A DNA stretch of 64,000 bases from Aequoribacter sp049615385 (lineage in GTDB: Bacteria; Pseudomonadota; Gammaproteobacteria; Pseudomonadales; Halieaceae), in the NCBI RefSeq assembly GCF_049615385.1, contig NZ_JBMZFL010000006.1; one strand, written 5' to 3'. Below the pieces are notes generated by a model. That model was not told the DNA's origin. It saw nothing but the letters and a program-made list of their open reading frames with translations, and did not search any database. Positions 35,089 through 43,562 of the stretch are shown in pieces (the first letter of the stretch is position 1; every line of letters starts with the position of its first letter). Made by a program: the position numbers and the translations under genes.

Positions 35089-35483
35089 TGTCTGCGCCGA
35101 TTAACCCTGCTGCAACTTACGACTTCAACGCCTTGGCCGAATTGCGGTCAAAAGCACGTGGCAATGAAGAAGCGGTAGCACGCAAAGTCGGCGAGCAGTT
35201 TGAAGCCATGTTTATCGATATGATGATGTCTTCCGTGCGCGAAGCCAACAAACCGCTAAAGAGCGACTTATTCGCTTCATCAAGTACCGATACCTACGAA
35301 GAGATGTACCACAAAGAGCTTTCCTTACACTTAGCGACTCAAGGTTCGCTGGGAATTGCCGATTGGGTAGTGGAACAAGTTCAAACACGCAAAACACAGA
35401 GTAAAGCCCTTGCCGACTATCAAGCACAGAGTCCCACTCAGACTGTCGGCCTTAAACAAGGCCTAGGAGAGCGCTATGAGTGA
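35088..35483 (+). CDS. flgJ: FlgJ, rod-cap domain only
   Basis: 131 aa. Contains only the rod-scaffold domain (KVGEQFEAMFIDMMMSSVREANKPLKSDLFASSSTDTYEEMYHKELS). Most gammaproteobacterial FlgJ proteins have about 300 aa with a C-terminal peptidoglycan hydrolase, which is absent here: flgK begins at 35476. A separate muramidase must open the wall. It overlaps flgI by one base and flgK by 8. Confidence 0.93.
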   Translation: MSAPINPAATYDFNALAELRSKARGNEEAVARKVGEQFEAMFIDMMMSSVREANKPLKSDLFASSSTDTYEEMYHKELSLHLATQGSLGIADWVVEQVQTRKTQSKALADYQAQSPTQTVGLKQGLGERYE

Positions 35484-37113
35484 TTTGCTGCAATTAGGCG
35501 CTAACGGAATTCGCCTGTATCAATCGGCTTTAAAGACCGTATCAAACAACATCGCTAATGCGTCGACACCGGGATATTCGCGCCAGACAACGGTCATAAG
35601 CGAAGCCACCCCCGTACCACTCGATCGTTTTTATGTGGGCACCGGAGCCTTAGTTGACCGCATCGCTCGGGCTTATGATGGCGCGCTAGAGGCCTCATTG
35701 CGCGACAGCAGCAGCGACCTGAGCGCCCAAGGCCCCATGATCGCTTATACCAATCGCGTGTTGGATATCTTCGGTTCGCAGGCGGTCGGCTTAACCGATG
35801 CCTTAGACAAGTTTTTTACCGCAGCAGAAAATTTAAGCGTTGACCCAGCGTCCAGCACACTTCGCACCTTATTCTTGAACGAGGCCGAAGGTTTAGCGTC
35901 ACGTTTCAATGAGCTCTCGGGCCAAGTGGAACGAGCAGCCGATGACAGCCAAGCTATGATTGAACAAGACGTGGCTGATTTAAATGGCCTGGGTGAGCAA
36001 CTCGTGCGCGTCAATCAACAGCTGGGCCGCAAACTCAGCGAAGACGCACAGCCCGCCGCCCTACTCGACCAGCGCGACAGTATCCTGCGCGATATGGCCG
36101 CCATTGCCAAACTGAACATCGAAACCAACGATGCCGGTCAAGTCACGGTAAAACTGGGCGGCTCCAGCGACAACAACCTGTTTGTCACCGCCGCGCGGTC
36201 TTATGACTTGAGCGCTACGTTTGCCACTAACAATGCCGGCAATGTGACCTTTACACTCGACGCCACGGGCGCAAACCGTGTCATTGCCGGACCCTCTAGT
36301 GGTACTCTGGCGGGCGCTGTGACTTTCCGAGCGCAAGTACTGCAACCCTCAACATCAGCGCTTGACACCTTAGCGCAAACCTTTGCCGACGAAGTGAATA
36401 CCATTCATCAGCAGGGGCTAGATGCCAATGGCAATCGCGGTGGCGAGCTCTTTAGCATTGACCCCGCAGCCACCCATGTGGCTGGATCGATTAGTGTCGC
36501 ACTCACTAATCCTGCTACTGTGGCCACCGCAGAATCCATTCGAGTCGCAAACGCAAGCACCAACTTGAGCAATGCCTATGGCCGCATTAGCTACACTGCA
36601 CAACCGTCGGTAGCGAACTACCAAATTCGTTTTGATACCGATACGACTTATTCAATTTTTGATTCTGCTGGAAACCAAGTCAGCAACAATAATGCCTATG
36701 ACGCGTCTGCCGGAATCAACCACGATGGTCTGACCATCAGCTTGAGTGAAGCACCACGCGCGGGTGATGAATTTACCGTGGCACCCAATACCAACGCGGC
36801 AGGCGACAACAGTAATCTGCAAGCTTTGATCGGCTTACGTGACGCCCCAATTATGAATGGCACCGAGTCCTTCGCCGATAACTATCTAAACATCGTCAAC
36901 AACGTGGGCAGCAAAGCGCGCTTTAGCGAAATAACGCAAGAAGCGCTGCAGGTAGTGTACAACCAGGCGGTGGATACCAAAGACGACATCAGCGGCGTCA
37001 ACCTTGACCAAGAGGCCGCCGACTTAATTCGTTTTCAGCAGGCCTACCAAGCGTCTGCTCAAGTGATTCAAACCGCCAACCGAATTTTCGATTCGATATT
37101 AAGCGCCTCCTGA
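35476..37113 (+). CDS. flgK: FlgK, hook-filament junction protein
   Basis: 545 aa. N-terminus SDLLQLGANGIRLYQSALKTVSNNIANASTPGYSRQ and C-terminus VNLDQEAADLIRFQQAYQASAQVIQTANRIFDSIL are typical. The middle is Asn/Ala/Thr-rich and variable. Exported with FlgN. Confidence 0.97.
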   Translation: MSDLLQLGANGIRLYQSALKTVSNNIANASTPGYSRQTTVISEATPVPLDRFYVGTGALVDRIARAYDGALEASLRDSSSDLSAQGPMIAYTNRVLDIFGSQAVGLTDALDKFFTAAENLSVDPASSTLRTLFLNEAEGLASRFNELSGQVERAADDSQAMIEQDVADLNGLGEQLVRVNQQLGRKLSEDAQPAALLDQRDSILRDMAAIAKLNIETNDAGQVTVKLGGSSDNNLFVTAARSYDLSATFATNNAGNVTFTLDATGANRVIAGPSSGTLAGAVTFRAQVLQPSTSALDTLAQTFADEVNTIHQQGLDANGNRGGELFSIDPAATHVAGSISVALTNPATVATAESIRVANASTNLSNAYGRISYTAQPSVANYQIRFDTDTTYSIFDSAGNQVSNNNAYDASAGINHDGLTISLSEAPRAGDEFTVAPNTNAAGDNSNLQALIGLRDAPIMNGTESFADNYLNIVNNVGSKARFSEITQEALQVVYNQAVDTKDDISGVNLDQEAADLIRFQQAYQASAQVIQTANRIFDSILSAS

Positions 37114-37121
37114 GGTAAGAC

Positions 37122-38042
37122 ATGAGAATTTCGACCAACGAATTTTACCAGCGGGCCATCGACCAGTTGACCAATAAACAAAGCTCGGTGGCCGATTTAC
37201 AGGCGCGCTTAGCCTCGGGCAAAAAAGTATTAAATGCGAGTGATGCACCCGATCGAGCCGCCCTAATTCTGCGCTTAAAATCGGCCATGACCCAACAAAG
37301 TAATTTTGAGCGCAACCTGAACGCCATCGAAGACCGTATGACCGCCGAAGAAAGCGTGATTAGTTCGGCCAGCGACCTAATGCAGCGCGTCCGAGAGCTT
37401 GCCGTTCAAGGCTCGAGCGATACCTTAGGCGCTGATGGCCGAGCCATTATTGCGCAAGAAGTGTCGAACCTGCGAGACGAACTCTTCAACTTGGCGAATC
37501 AAAAAGACGCCAACGGTAACTACGTATTTGCAGGGTCGAAAACCTCGACCCAGCCCTTTGTTGACGATGGCACCGGCCAAATTATCTACGCCGGCGACAG
37601 CGATCGCATTACGGTCAATGTGTCTGAATTTCGTCAGCTCACCATTAACAAACCGGGCGACGAAGTATTTACTGCGGTCATTCGCGATGAGAATGGCGTG
37701 GAGACGCGCCAAAGCTTTTTTGCGGTGCTGGACGACTTTGAAGCAGCACTTCGCAACAACGACAGCACGGCAATCGGCGCGAGCTTTAGCGAAATCGACC
37801 AGGTCAACAAGGGCCTTGGTTTGGCGCTGGCTGATACCGGTTCACGCATGGCGGCGGTCGAATCACAGCGCGGCATCTTAGAAGAAACCAAACTGCGGTA
37901 TCAGACACTGCTATCAAACGAAGAGGACTTAGATTACGCCACCGCGGTAACTGAGTTATCGCGGGAAATGTTGGCATTGGAAGCAGCGCAAGCTAGCTTC
38001 TCGAAAGTATCGCAACTATCACTATTCAACTATTTGAGATAA
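37122..38042 (+). CDS. flgL: FlgL, hook-filament junction protein
   Basis: 306 aa. MRISTNEFYQRAIDQLTNKQSSVADLQARLASGKKVLNASDAPDRA and the C-terminal YATAVTELSREMLALEAAQASFSKVSQLSLFNYL fit FlgL. Last gene of the flgB unit. Confidence 0.96.
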   Translation: MRISTNEFYQRAIDQLTNKQSSVADLQARLASGKKVLNASDAPDRAALILRLKSAMTQQSNFERNLNAIEDRMTAEESVISSASDLMQRVRELAVQGSSDTLGADGRAIIAQEVSNLRDELFNLANQKDANGNYVFAGSKTSTQPFVDDGTGQIIYAGDSDRITVNVSEFRQLTINKPGDEVFTAVIRDENGVETRQSFFAVLDDFEAALRNNDSTAIGASFSEIDQVNKGLGLALADTGSRMAAVESQRGILEETKLRYQTLLSNEEDLDYATAVTELSREMLALEAAQASFSKVSQLSLFNYLR

Positions 38043-38062
38043 GTGCCGATACATAAGGTGTA

Positions 38063-38080
38063 GCGGCAAGAAATTGCCGC
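38063..38080. promoter_or_regulatory. Candidate FleQ-type operator upstream of fliD
   Basis: Perfect palindrome GCGGCAA-GAAA-TTGCCGC, same arms as the site at 28697. Its core GGCAAGAAATTGCC differs from the Pseudomonas FleQ box GTCAATAAATTGAC at three positions. 99 bp before the fliD ATG. Confidence 0.6.
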
Positions 38081-38178
38081 TTCATAGTGTTGGACAAAAG
38101 AAAAGCCTGTAGGCTTGCATTTGTTCAATCCAGAACACGTAAATACGGCAAACGAGACTGCAAGAGAGTCGACAAGGT

Positions 38179-39630
38179 ATGACAGAAGTTAATAGCGTTG
38201 CGTCAAAGATACTCACGGGACTCGGCAACGGGTCGGGCATTGATATCTATCAGCTGGCGACTGACTTAACCGACGTCGAGCGTCTACCGAAGCAAGATGC
38301 ACTTAACAGCTCAAAGGCCGCCAGCGAAGCCGCAATTTCCGCGTACTCGGTATTGTCCTTTCAGATCGGCCAATTGCGCAATGCCTTTGCTAACTTAAAC
38401 GATGCGGCAGAGCTGACCTCTGCCAGCGGATCGAGCTCGCAAAGCAGCAATATATCGATCACGACGGCAACGGGCGCTGCTCTATCTGGAACGCACGAGA
38501 TTAGCGTATCGCAGCTGGCCTATTCGCAGCGCAATGTGTCGAATGCGTTCGCATCGAGTACGACTTCATTGAACGGTGGTGCTGCGTTTGATATTTTCCT
38601 TACCGTTGGCACCGCGCCCAATGACACCGTAGAAACCGTCAGCATTGCCGCAGGTGATGATACGCCCGTTGGTATCGCTAGCGCCATTAATAAGGCGGGC
38701 CTAGGATTTACCGCAACCCTAATTGATACAGCGGGCGATGGTTCCAGCTATAAACTCATGCTTGAGGGGCCAACCGGCGCCAGCAATAATTTCACCCTGA
38801 GCTCGAGCATCGCCGATGACTTCGGTTTTCATGATGCGGGTAATGAGCTTCGTGCAGCTCAAGATGCTGTATTCAAACTCAATGGGGTAGACATTACTCG
38901 TAGCAGCAATACCATCGATGACGTGTTGACAGGTGTCACCTTCGAGCTCAAAAATACAATCGACGTTTTATCCCCCGCCACACTCAACATCACCAAAGAC
39001 ACCGACACGCTCAAAACCTCATTGCAGACGCTGGTGGCCGCTTACAACGACTTAAACTACTCCATAAACGAATTGGGTAATCCTGATTCTTTAGAGGAGG
39101 AAGTGGGCGGCGCACTGAGCGGTGACGGTAACTTATTGCGTACCGTTAAAAACGCAGTGCGTGAAGCAGTGCAAGGTGACTCATCTGCGCCATCCGGCAA
39201 CCTAAATGCACTGCGTGACATTGGCATTACCATCGATCGTTTTGGCGACCTTCAGTTCGACGAAGCGACTTATGACGCCATTGCGCAATCAAACTTCGAT
39301 GACATTTCAACCATGCTGTCGGCCGGCACTACGAACCAATCGTTTTACGATGGACAAGCTCAAGGCCTAGCGCGAGACGTTATGGCAAGCTTGGATGAGC
39401 TCACAGCCTCATCAGGTATTATCAATACACGTAAGGCCAGTGCCGAAGAGCGCGTCAGCGATTACGATGACGAACTCGAGAAACTCGAGATGCGCATGGA
39501 GATGGTTTACAACCGCTACCTGCAGCAATTTGGGGTTATGGAGTCTATGGTTGCGACCTTGAACAGCACACGCGAAGCTCTGAAAGGTCAGCTAGATGCC
39601 TTGTCGGCGAGCTTCTCGAACAACAAGTAA
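38179..39630 (+). CDS. fliD: FliD, filament cap protein
   Basis: 483 aa. N-terminus with GLGNGSGIDIYQLATDLTDVERLPKQ and C-terminus with YDDELEKLEMRMEMVYNRYLQQFGVMESMVATLNSTREALKGQLDAL are typical FliD. It caps the growing filament. It is separated from fliS, its usual neighbour, by about 38 kb. I find no convincing sigma-54 or sigma-28 promoter in the 136-bp gap before it. Confidence 0.95.
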   Translation: MTEVNSVASKILTGLGNGSGIDIYQLATDLTDVERLPKQDALNSSKAASEAAISAYSVLSFQIGQLRNAFANLNDAAELTSASGSSSQSSNISITTATGAALSGTHEISVSQLAYSQRNVSNAFASSTTSLNGGAAFDIFLTVGTAPNDTVETVSIAAGDDTPVGIASAINKAGLGFTATLIDTAGDGSSYKLMLEGPTGASNNFTLSSSIADDFGFHDAGNELRAAQDAVFKLNGVDITRSSNTIDDVLTGVTFELKNTIDVLSPATLNITKDTDTLKTSLQTLVAAYNDLNYSINELGNPDSLEEEVGGALSGDGNLLRTVKNAVREAVQGDSSAPSGNLNALRDIGITIDRFGDLQFDEATYDAIAQSNFDDISTMLSAGTTNQSFYDGQAQGLARDVMASLDELTASSGIINTRKASAEERVSDYDDELEKLEMRMEMVYNRYLQQFGVMESMVATLNSTREALKGQLDALSASFSNNK

Positions 39631-39779
39631 GATCAAAATCTAGCGACTTTTGGCCTTAATTGCTCGTATATAATCCACGCGGATTCCGCGGTTACGCCCA
39701 GATGCGCTCTTTTTGACCCCATCCTCGAACGCGGCAACTCATGCCATCCAAGCTTTTAAGCTTGCCCAAGTTGTTAAAG

Positions 39780-40019
39780 CTATCCGCGCGCGGCGCCCTG
39801 AGTCTTTTCAAGCTTCTCAGCCAGCCACGCTCTAATTAGCGTACTGCGACTGACGTTAAGTTTGCGGGCTTCGCTATCTATGCGATCTAACAGCCAGGCG
39901 GGTAGATCGACCTGAACGCGCTCAGCGTTCGGTGATCGCGCCGCTTTAGACACGTCGAAGTAATGCAGAATATCCTCCTGCCCATCATCAAACAGCTTAT
40001 CAAAGTCGCTGGCTTTCAT
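39780..40019 (-). CDS. Orphan ribbon-helix-helix protein of BrnA/CopG antitoxin type
   Basis: 79 aa. The N-terminal part (KASDFDKLFDDGQEDILHYFDVSKAARSP) and the ribbon-helix-helix (RVQVDLPAWLLDRIDSEARKLNVSRSTLIRAWLAEKLEK) match CopG-family antitoxins related to BrnA. Such genes normally follow a toxin gene. The 125 bp upstream to flaG and the 149 bp downstream to fliD hold no toxin reading frame. It may be a remnant or a DNA-binding regulator recruited next to late flagellar genes. Confidence 0.75.
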   Translation of the reverse strand: MKASDFDKLFDDGQEDILHYFDVSKAARSPNAERVQVDLPAWLLDRIDSEARKLNVSRSTLIRAWLAEKLEKTQGAARG

Positions 40020-40090
40020 TTCAGCATGTCTTGTTGTCTAGTTTACGGTGTGTTTACTAATGCTAATCCGTAGAGCAATCTAAGACAAAC

Positions 40091-40118
40091 AAAAACGCAG
40101 CCTAACGGCTGCGCTTTT
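40091..40118 (-). terminator. Terminator of flaG
   Basis: Stem CGCAGCC / GGCTGCG with a four-base loop (96-113), flanked by A5 on the plus strand, giving a T-run after the hairpin on the minus strand. It lies 27 bp after the flaG stop. Confidence 0.8.
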
Positions 40119-40144
40119 GACTTACCCATTATTACCGATAGCGA

Positions 40145-40543
40145 TTAGGCTTTATTGTCGTAAAGTAAACCCTTAAGGTTTTCGATATTGCGGGCAATCT
40201 TCAAGATGGCCTCACCTGGAATCTCGCGCACCACTTCGCCCGTCTGCTTGTCGGTCACCTGCACGATAAACCGGTCGAGTTCTTCATCGACGGTAATCTT
40301 TGTCGCAGTGGGTGACTGCTCGATCGCCTCTGACAAACGTTTAACCGCTTCCTCGAGTTCAGTATTTACCTGCGTCAGCGTCTCCATAGACACCGTCTTA
40401 GCAGAGGCCAGCTTATCACTGACCTCTCGTGTTTTGGCCGATACACTTGTCGATGCCACCGCGCCTTTTACGGGCGGCGTCGCCACATCTACACGCGCGG
40501 GCGTGTAGTTTGCGCTTATCGCTCCTAATTCTGTCGCTGACAT
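40145..40543 (-). CDS. flaG: FlaG, filament-length-related protein
   Basis: 132 aa. The C-terminal two thirds (LEEAVKRLSEAIEQSPTATKITVDEELDRFIVQVTDKQTGEVVREIPGEAILKIARNIENLKGLLYDNKA) match the FlaG family, which influences filament length in several polar flagellates. It has its own sigma-28 promoter and terminator, so it is a separate unit behind the flagellins. Confidence 0.92.
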   Translation of the reverse strand: MSATELGAISANYTPARVDVATPPVKGAVASTSVSAKTREVSDKLASAKTVSMETLTQVNTELEEAVKRLSEAIEQSPTATKITVDEELDRFIVQVTDKQTGEVVREIPGEAILKIARNIENLKGLLYDNKA

Positions 40544-40593
40544 AGTCGTCTCCTATGGCCTAACTATTTGGTTTTTAGGCACTCCCATCAAGT

Positions 40594-40620
40594 AGATCGA
40601 CATCTTGAGGAATAACTTTA
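40594..40620 (-). promoter_or_regulatory. Sigma-28 promoter of flaG
   Basis: On the minus strand TAAAGTTA, N11, GTCGATCT: 7 of 8 at -35 and 5 of 8 at -10. 51 bp before the flaG ATG and just behind the flagellin terminator. Confidence 0.8.
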
Positions 40621-40643
40621 GTAATTTTTTAAATTTTAGTAAT

Positions 40644-40671
40644 ACAAAAAAGCCCAGCACGTGGCTGGGCT
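40644..40671 (-). terminator. Terminator of the flagellin genes
   Basis: Stem AGCCCAGC / GCTGGGCT (40651-40671) with a 5-base loop, followed on the minus strand by a run of T. Located 20 bp after the last flagellin stop. Confidence 0.88.
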
Positions 40672-40690
40672 CTGTTTTGACTTGCTACGC

Positions 40691-41575
40691 TTACTGCAGC
40701 AAAGACAAGACGGTCTGTGGCAACTGGTTAGCCTGGGCTAACATGGCTGTACCGGCCTGCTGGATGATCTGCGTGCGAGCCAGCTCAGTGGTTGCTGTTG
40801 CATAATCGGCATCCAATATGCGGCTGCGAGCAGCTTGCGTATTTGCAGATTCGTTAGCAAGGTTGTCAGCCGTATATTCAAGACGATTCATAGCTGCACC
40901 TAAGGTTGCACGCTGCGAGTTAAGGTTATCCAAAGCAGAGGTGATACCGTGTAAAGCTGCCGTTGTGTCACCTGCACTTGATATATCTAATGATGCCAAC
41001 CCAGCTGCCGAGTCTGTCAAATCACCGTCGCCATCAATATCGATATCGCCCAACGGGCCAGTTGGAGAGTCAGCGTTTGCCGTCTCAAAATTTGCAAAAG
41101 TTACGGAGACCGTTTGAGAGGCATTAGGACCAACTTGGAAAGTCACCGCACCCGCCGATCCGTCCAACAGGTTGTTACCATTGAACTGCGTGCTATCAGC
41201 AATACGCTCGATTTCCGCCGCAAGCTGGTCAAATTCAGTACCCAATGCATCTTGGTCGGTGGTAGATACCGTGCCGCTCGAAGACTGCACGGCTAGCTCA
41301 CGCATACGCTGCAGCATGTTAGAGACTTCGTTTAGCGCTCCGTCAGCTGTCTGGATCATAGAGATGGCGTCTCCGGCATTACGAACAGCCTGGTCAAGAC
41401 CCCGAATCTGCGATGTCATGCGCGAGCTAATTGCTAGTCCCGCGGCATCATCAGCAGCAGAATTTATGCGCTTCCCTGTAGATAACTGCTCCATCGCACC
41501 GCTCATGGACCGCTCGTTTTTTGTCATCGCATTTTGTGCAATAAGCGAACTGACATTTGTATTTATTACAGCCAT
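40691..41575 (-). CDS. Flagellin, last of three tandem copies
   Basis: 294 aa. Conserved N-terminus MAVINTNVSSLIAQNAMTKNERSMSGAMEQLSTGKRINSAADDAAGLAIS and C-terminus ending in AQANQLPQTVLSLLQ surround a short variable core. The core carries DIDIDGDGDLTDS, an Asp-rich stretch like a calcium-binding loop. Filament subunit. It lies 25 bp after the middle flagellin, with no promoter of its own visible. Confidence 0.97.
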   Translation of the reverse strand: MAVINTNVSSLIAQNAMTKNERSMSGAMEQLSTGKRINSAADDAAGLAISSRMTSQIRGLDQAVRNAGDAISMIQTADGALNEVSNMLQRMRELAVQSSSGTVSTTDQDALGTEFDQLAAEIERIADSTQFNGNNLLDGSAGAVTFQVGPNASQTVSVTFANFETANADSPTGPLGDIDIDGDGDLTDSAAGLASLDISSAGDTTAALHGITSALDNLNSQRATLGAAMNRLEYTADNLANESANTQAARSRILDADYATATTELARTQIIQQAGTAMLAQANQLPQTVLSLLQ

Positions 41576-41600
41576 TGTAGACTCCTCTTATTAGTTAGAA

Positions 41601-42503
41601 TTACTGCAACAACGACAGGACGGATTGAGGCATCTGATTTGCCTGGGCTAACATTGCCGTACCCGCTTGCTGAATAATCTGAGTTCTGGCGAGTTCGGTA
41701 GTCGCAGACGCGTAATCAGCGTCTAGAATACGGCTTCGAGCTGCTTGAGTATTTGCCGATTCGTTCGCTAAATTGTCTGACGCATACTCAAGTCGGTTCA
41801 TTACCGCCCCGAAGGTAGCTCGCTGAGAATTGACAGCATCAATCGCAGTATCAAGCGCGCCCAGGGCGACGTTTATCTGCGCGGTTGTTATAGGATCGCC
41901 ATTGTTATCAGTATCGAGCTGGGTGTTAGCACCCCCGATTGCTGAGGCTGTCGCTCCCGCTGCAGTAGATATGGCGAGCTGAGCAAACGTGCCTGTCGCC
42001 TGAGTCATATCTCCGAAATCTACCGAGACTGTTTGACTCGCGTTTGGCCCAATCTGGAAGGTGACGCTTCCGCCTGTGCCAACGGTATTGTCAAGCAAGT
42101 TCGAACCATTGAATTGGGTACTGCCAGAAATTCGCTCAATCTCTGCTGCAAGTTGTATATACTCAGCATTCAGGTACTCGCGATCGGTCGCCGAATTGCT
42201 CTCAGTAGCACTCTGTATGGCGAGCTCGCGCATACGTTGTAGCATGTTTGAAACTTCTCCCAACGCTCCATCCGCTGTCTGAACCATGGAGATTGCATCG
42301 TTAGCGTTTCTGACAGCCTGGTCTAGGCCGCGAATTTGTGACGTCATCCTTGAACTAATCGCCAAACCAGCTGCATCATCGGCAGCAGAATTTATGCGTT
42401 TACCCGTGGACAATTGCTCCATCGCGCCACTCATCGCGCGCTCGTTTTTGGTAAGCGCGTTCTGCGCTATTAACGAACTTACATTTGTATTTATAACAGC
42501 CAT
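41601..42503 (-). CDS. Flagellin, middle of three tandem copies
   Basis: 300 aa, same conserved ends as its neighbours (AQANQMPQSVLSLLQ at the C-terminus). The variable core contains QLDTDNNGDPIT, another DxDxNG-type stretch. It lies 29 bp behind the first flagellin, too close for a separate promoter, so the three genes are probably one transcript. Confidence 0.97.
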   Translation of the reverse strand: MAVINTNVSSLIAQNALTKNERAMSGAMEQLSTGKRINSAADDAAGLAISSRMTSQIRGLDQAVRNANDAISMVQTADGALGEVSNMLQRMRELAIQSATESNSATDREYLNAEYIQLAAEIERISGSTQFNGSNLLDNTVGTGGSVTFQIGPNASQTVSVDFGDMTQATGTFAQLAISTAAGATASAIGGANTQLDTDNNGDPITTAQINVALGALDTAIDAVNSQRATFGAVMNRLEYASDNLANESANTQAARSRILDADYASATTELARTQIIQQAGTAMLAQANQMPQSVLSLLQ

Positions 42504-42532
42504 TTGTTTGCCTCCTGATTGTTATGAGTTAA

Positions 42533-43378
42533 CTACTGTAGCAGTGAGAGAACCGATTGCGGCATCTGATTCGCCTGCGCTAGCATTGCGGTACCCGCCT
42601 GCTGGATAATCTGCGTTCTCGCGAGCTCGGTCGTCGCTGACGCGTAGTCTGCGTCTAGGATTCGACTGCGCGCGGCCTGCGTATTGGCAGCCTCGTTAGC
42701 GAGATTATCTGCGGCATACTCCAGCCTGTTCATTGCGGCCCCGAATACAGCACGCTGGCCGTTAACGTTGTCGAGAGCGGTATCGATGTATCCTAAAGCG
42801 GTCGTTGAATCCGCATTGGTCGAAATCGTTAGCGCGGCAGTGAAGTTCGCCCCCATATCGACAGCCGTCTCGAAGTCACCGAAATCCACATCCACTGTTT
42901 GACTCGCATTGGGGCCGATCTGAAAGGTGACCGACCCATCATTGACCGCGCCACCCACATCACCATCAAGTAAGTTGGTACCATTAAATTGAGTGGCCTC
43001 AACAATCCTGAAGATTTCGTCTCGCAGACCCTCAAACTCCTCAGCGAGATAGCCAATTTCAGTGGTTCCATATGTGCCAGATGAACCTTGAACAGTCAGC
43101 TCGCGCATGCGCTGAAGCATGTTGGAAATTTCGCCCAGCGCACCGTCGGCCGTTTGCACCATAGATATGGCATCGTTCGCGTTCCGTACCGCCTGATTTA
43201 AACCGTTAATCTGAGAGGTCATACGAGAGCTGATCGCCAAACCCGCAGCGTCGTCTGCTGCAGAGTTGATTCGCTTGCCGGTTGACAGTTGCTGCATCGC
43301 ACTGCTCATAGAGCGCTCATTTTTAGTCAAAGCGTTCTGCGCAATCAAAGAACTAACATTTGTATTAATTACGGCCAT
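42533..43378 (-). CDS. Flagellin, first of three tandem copies
   Basis: 281 aa from ATG 43376-43378, chosen because MAVINTNVSSLIAQNA is the invariant flagellin start and GGAGGA lies directly upstream; the reading frame is open much further upstream but without flagellin similarity. Its core is the shortest and has no Asp-rich loop. Driven by the sigma-28 promoter at 43455. Confidence 0.97.
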   Translation of the reverse strand: MAVINTNVSSLIAQNALTKNERSMSSAMQQLSTGKRINSAADDAAGLAISSRMTSQINGLNQAVRNANDAISMVQTADGALGEISNMLQRMRELTVQGSSGTYGTTEIGYLAEEFEGLRDEIFRIVEATQFNGTNLLDGDVGGAVNDGSVTFQIGPNASQTVDVDFGDFETAVDMGANFTAALTISTNADSTTALGYIDTALDNVNGQRAVFGAAMNRLEYAADNLANEAANTQAARSRILDADYASATTELARTQIIQQAGTAMLAQANQMPQSVLSLLQ

Positions 43379-43454
43379 GATTTCCTCCCATGACGCCAAT
43401 TTTCGATTCGTTGGTTGGAGTCCGTTTACCGGTTTCTCTTCCCGCTCAGTGTCT

Positions 43455-43481
43455 AAATCGGCACATGGAAAAATTCCTTTA
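43455..43481 (-). promoter_or_regulatory. Sigma-28 promoter of the flagellin genes
   Basis: On the minus strand TAAAGGAA, N11, GCCGATTT. The -10 element matches the FliA consensus at the key GCCGAT. About 77 bp before the first flagellin ATG. Confidence 0.82.
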
Positions 43482-43562
43482 ACATTTTTTCGTTTTTTTA
43501 TCTCGAGGTGTATAGTCATGAGTGCAAGTAACGCACAGCCATACGCTCGGGACAGATAGTAC

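Noticed and set aside
38103..38116. Hairpin AAGCCT-GT-AGGCTT as flgL terminator
   Set aside because: Two-base loop, short stem and no T-run; too weak to call.
38081..38178. Sigma-54-like GG...GC pairs upstream of fliD
   Set aside because: TGGACAAAAGAAAAGC and CGGCAAACGAGACTGC both have one base too many between GG and GC; this spacing is strict, and the second would start too close to the ATG.
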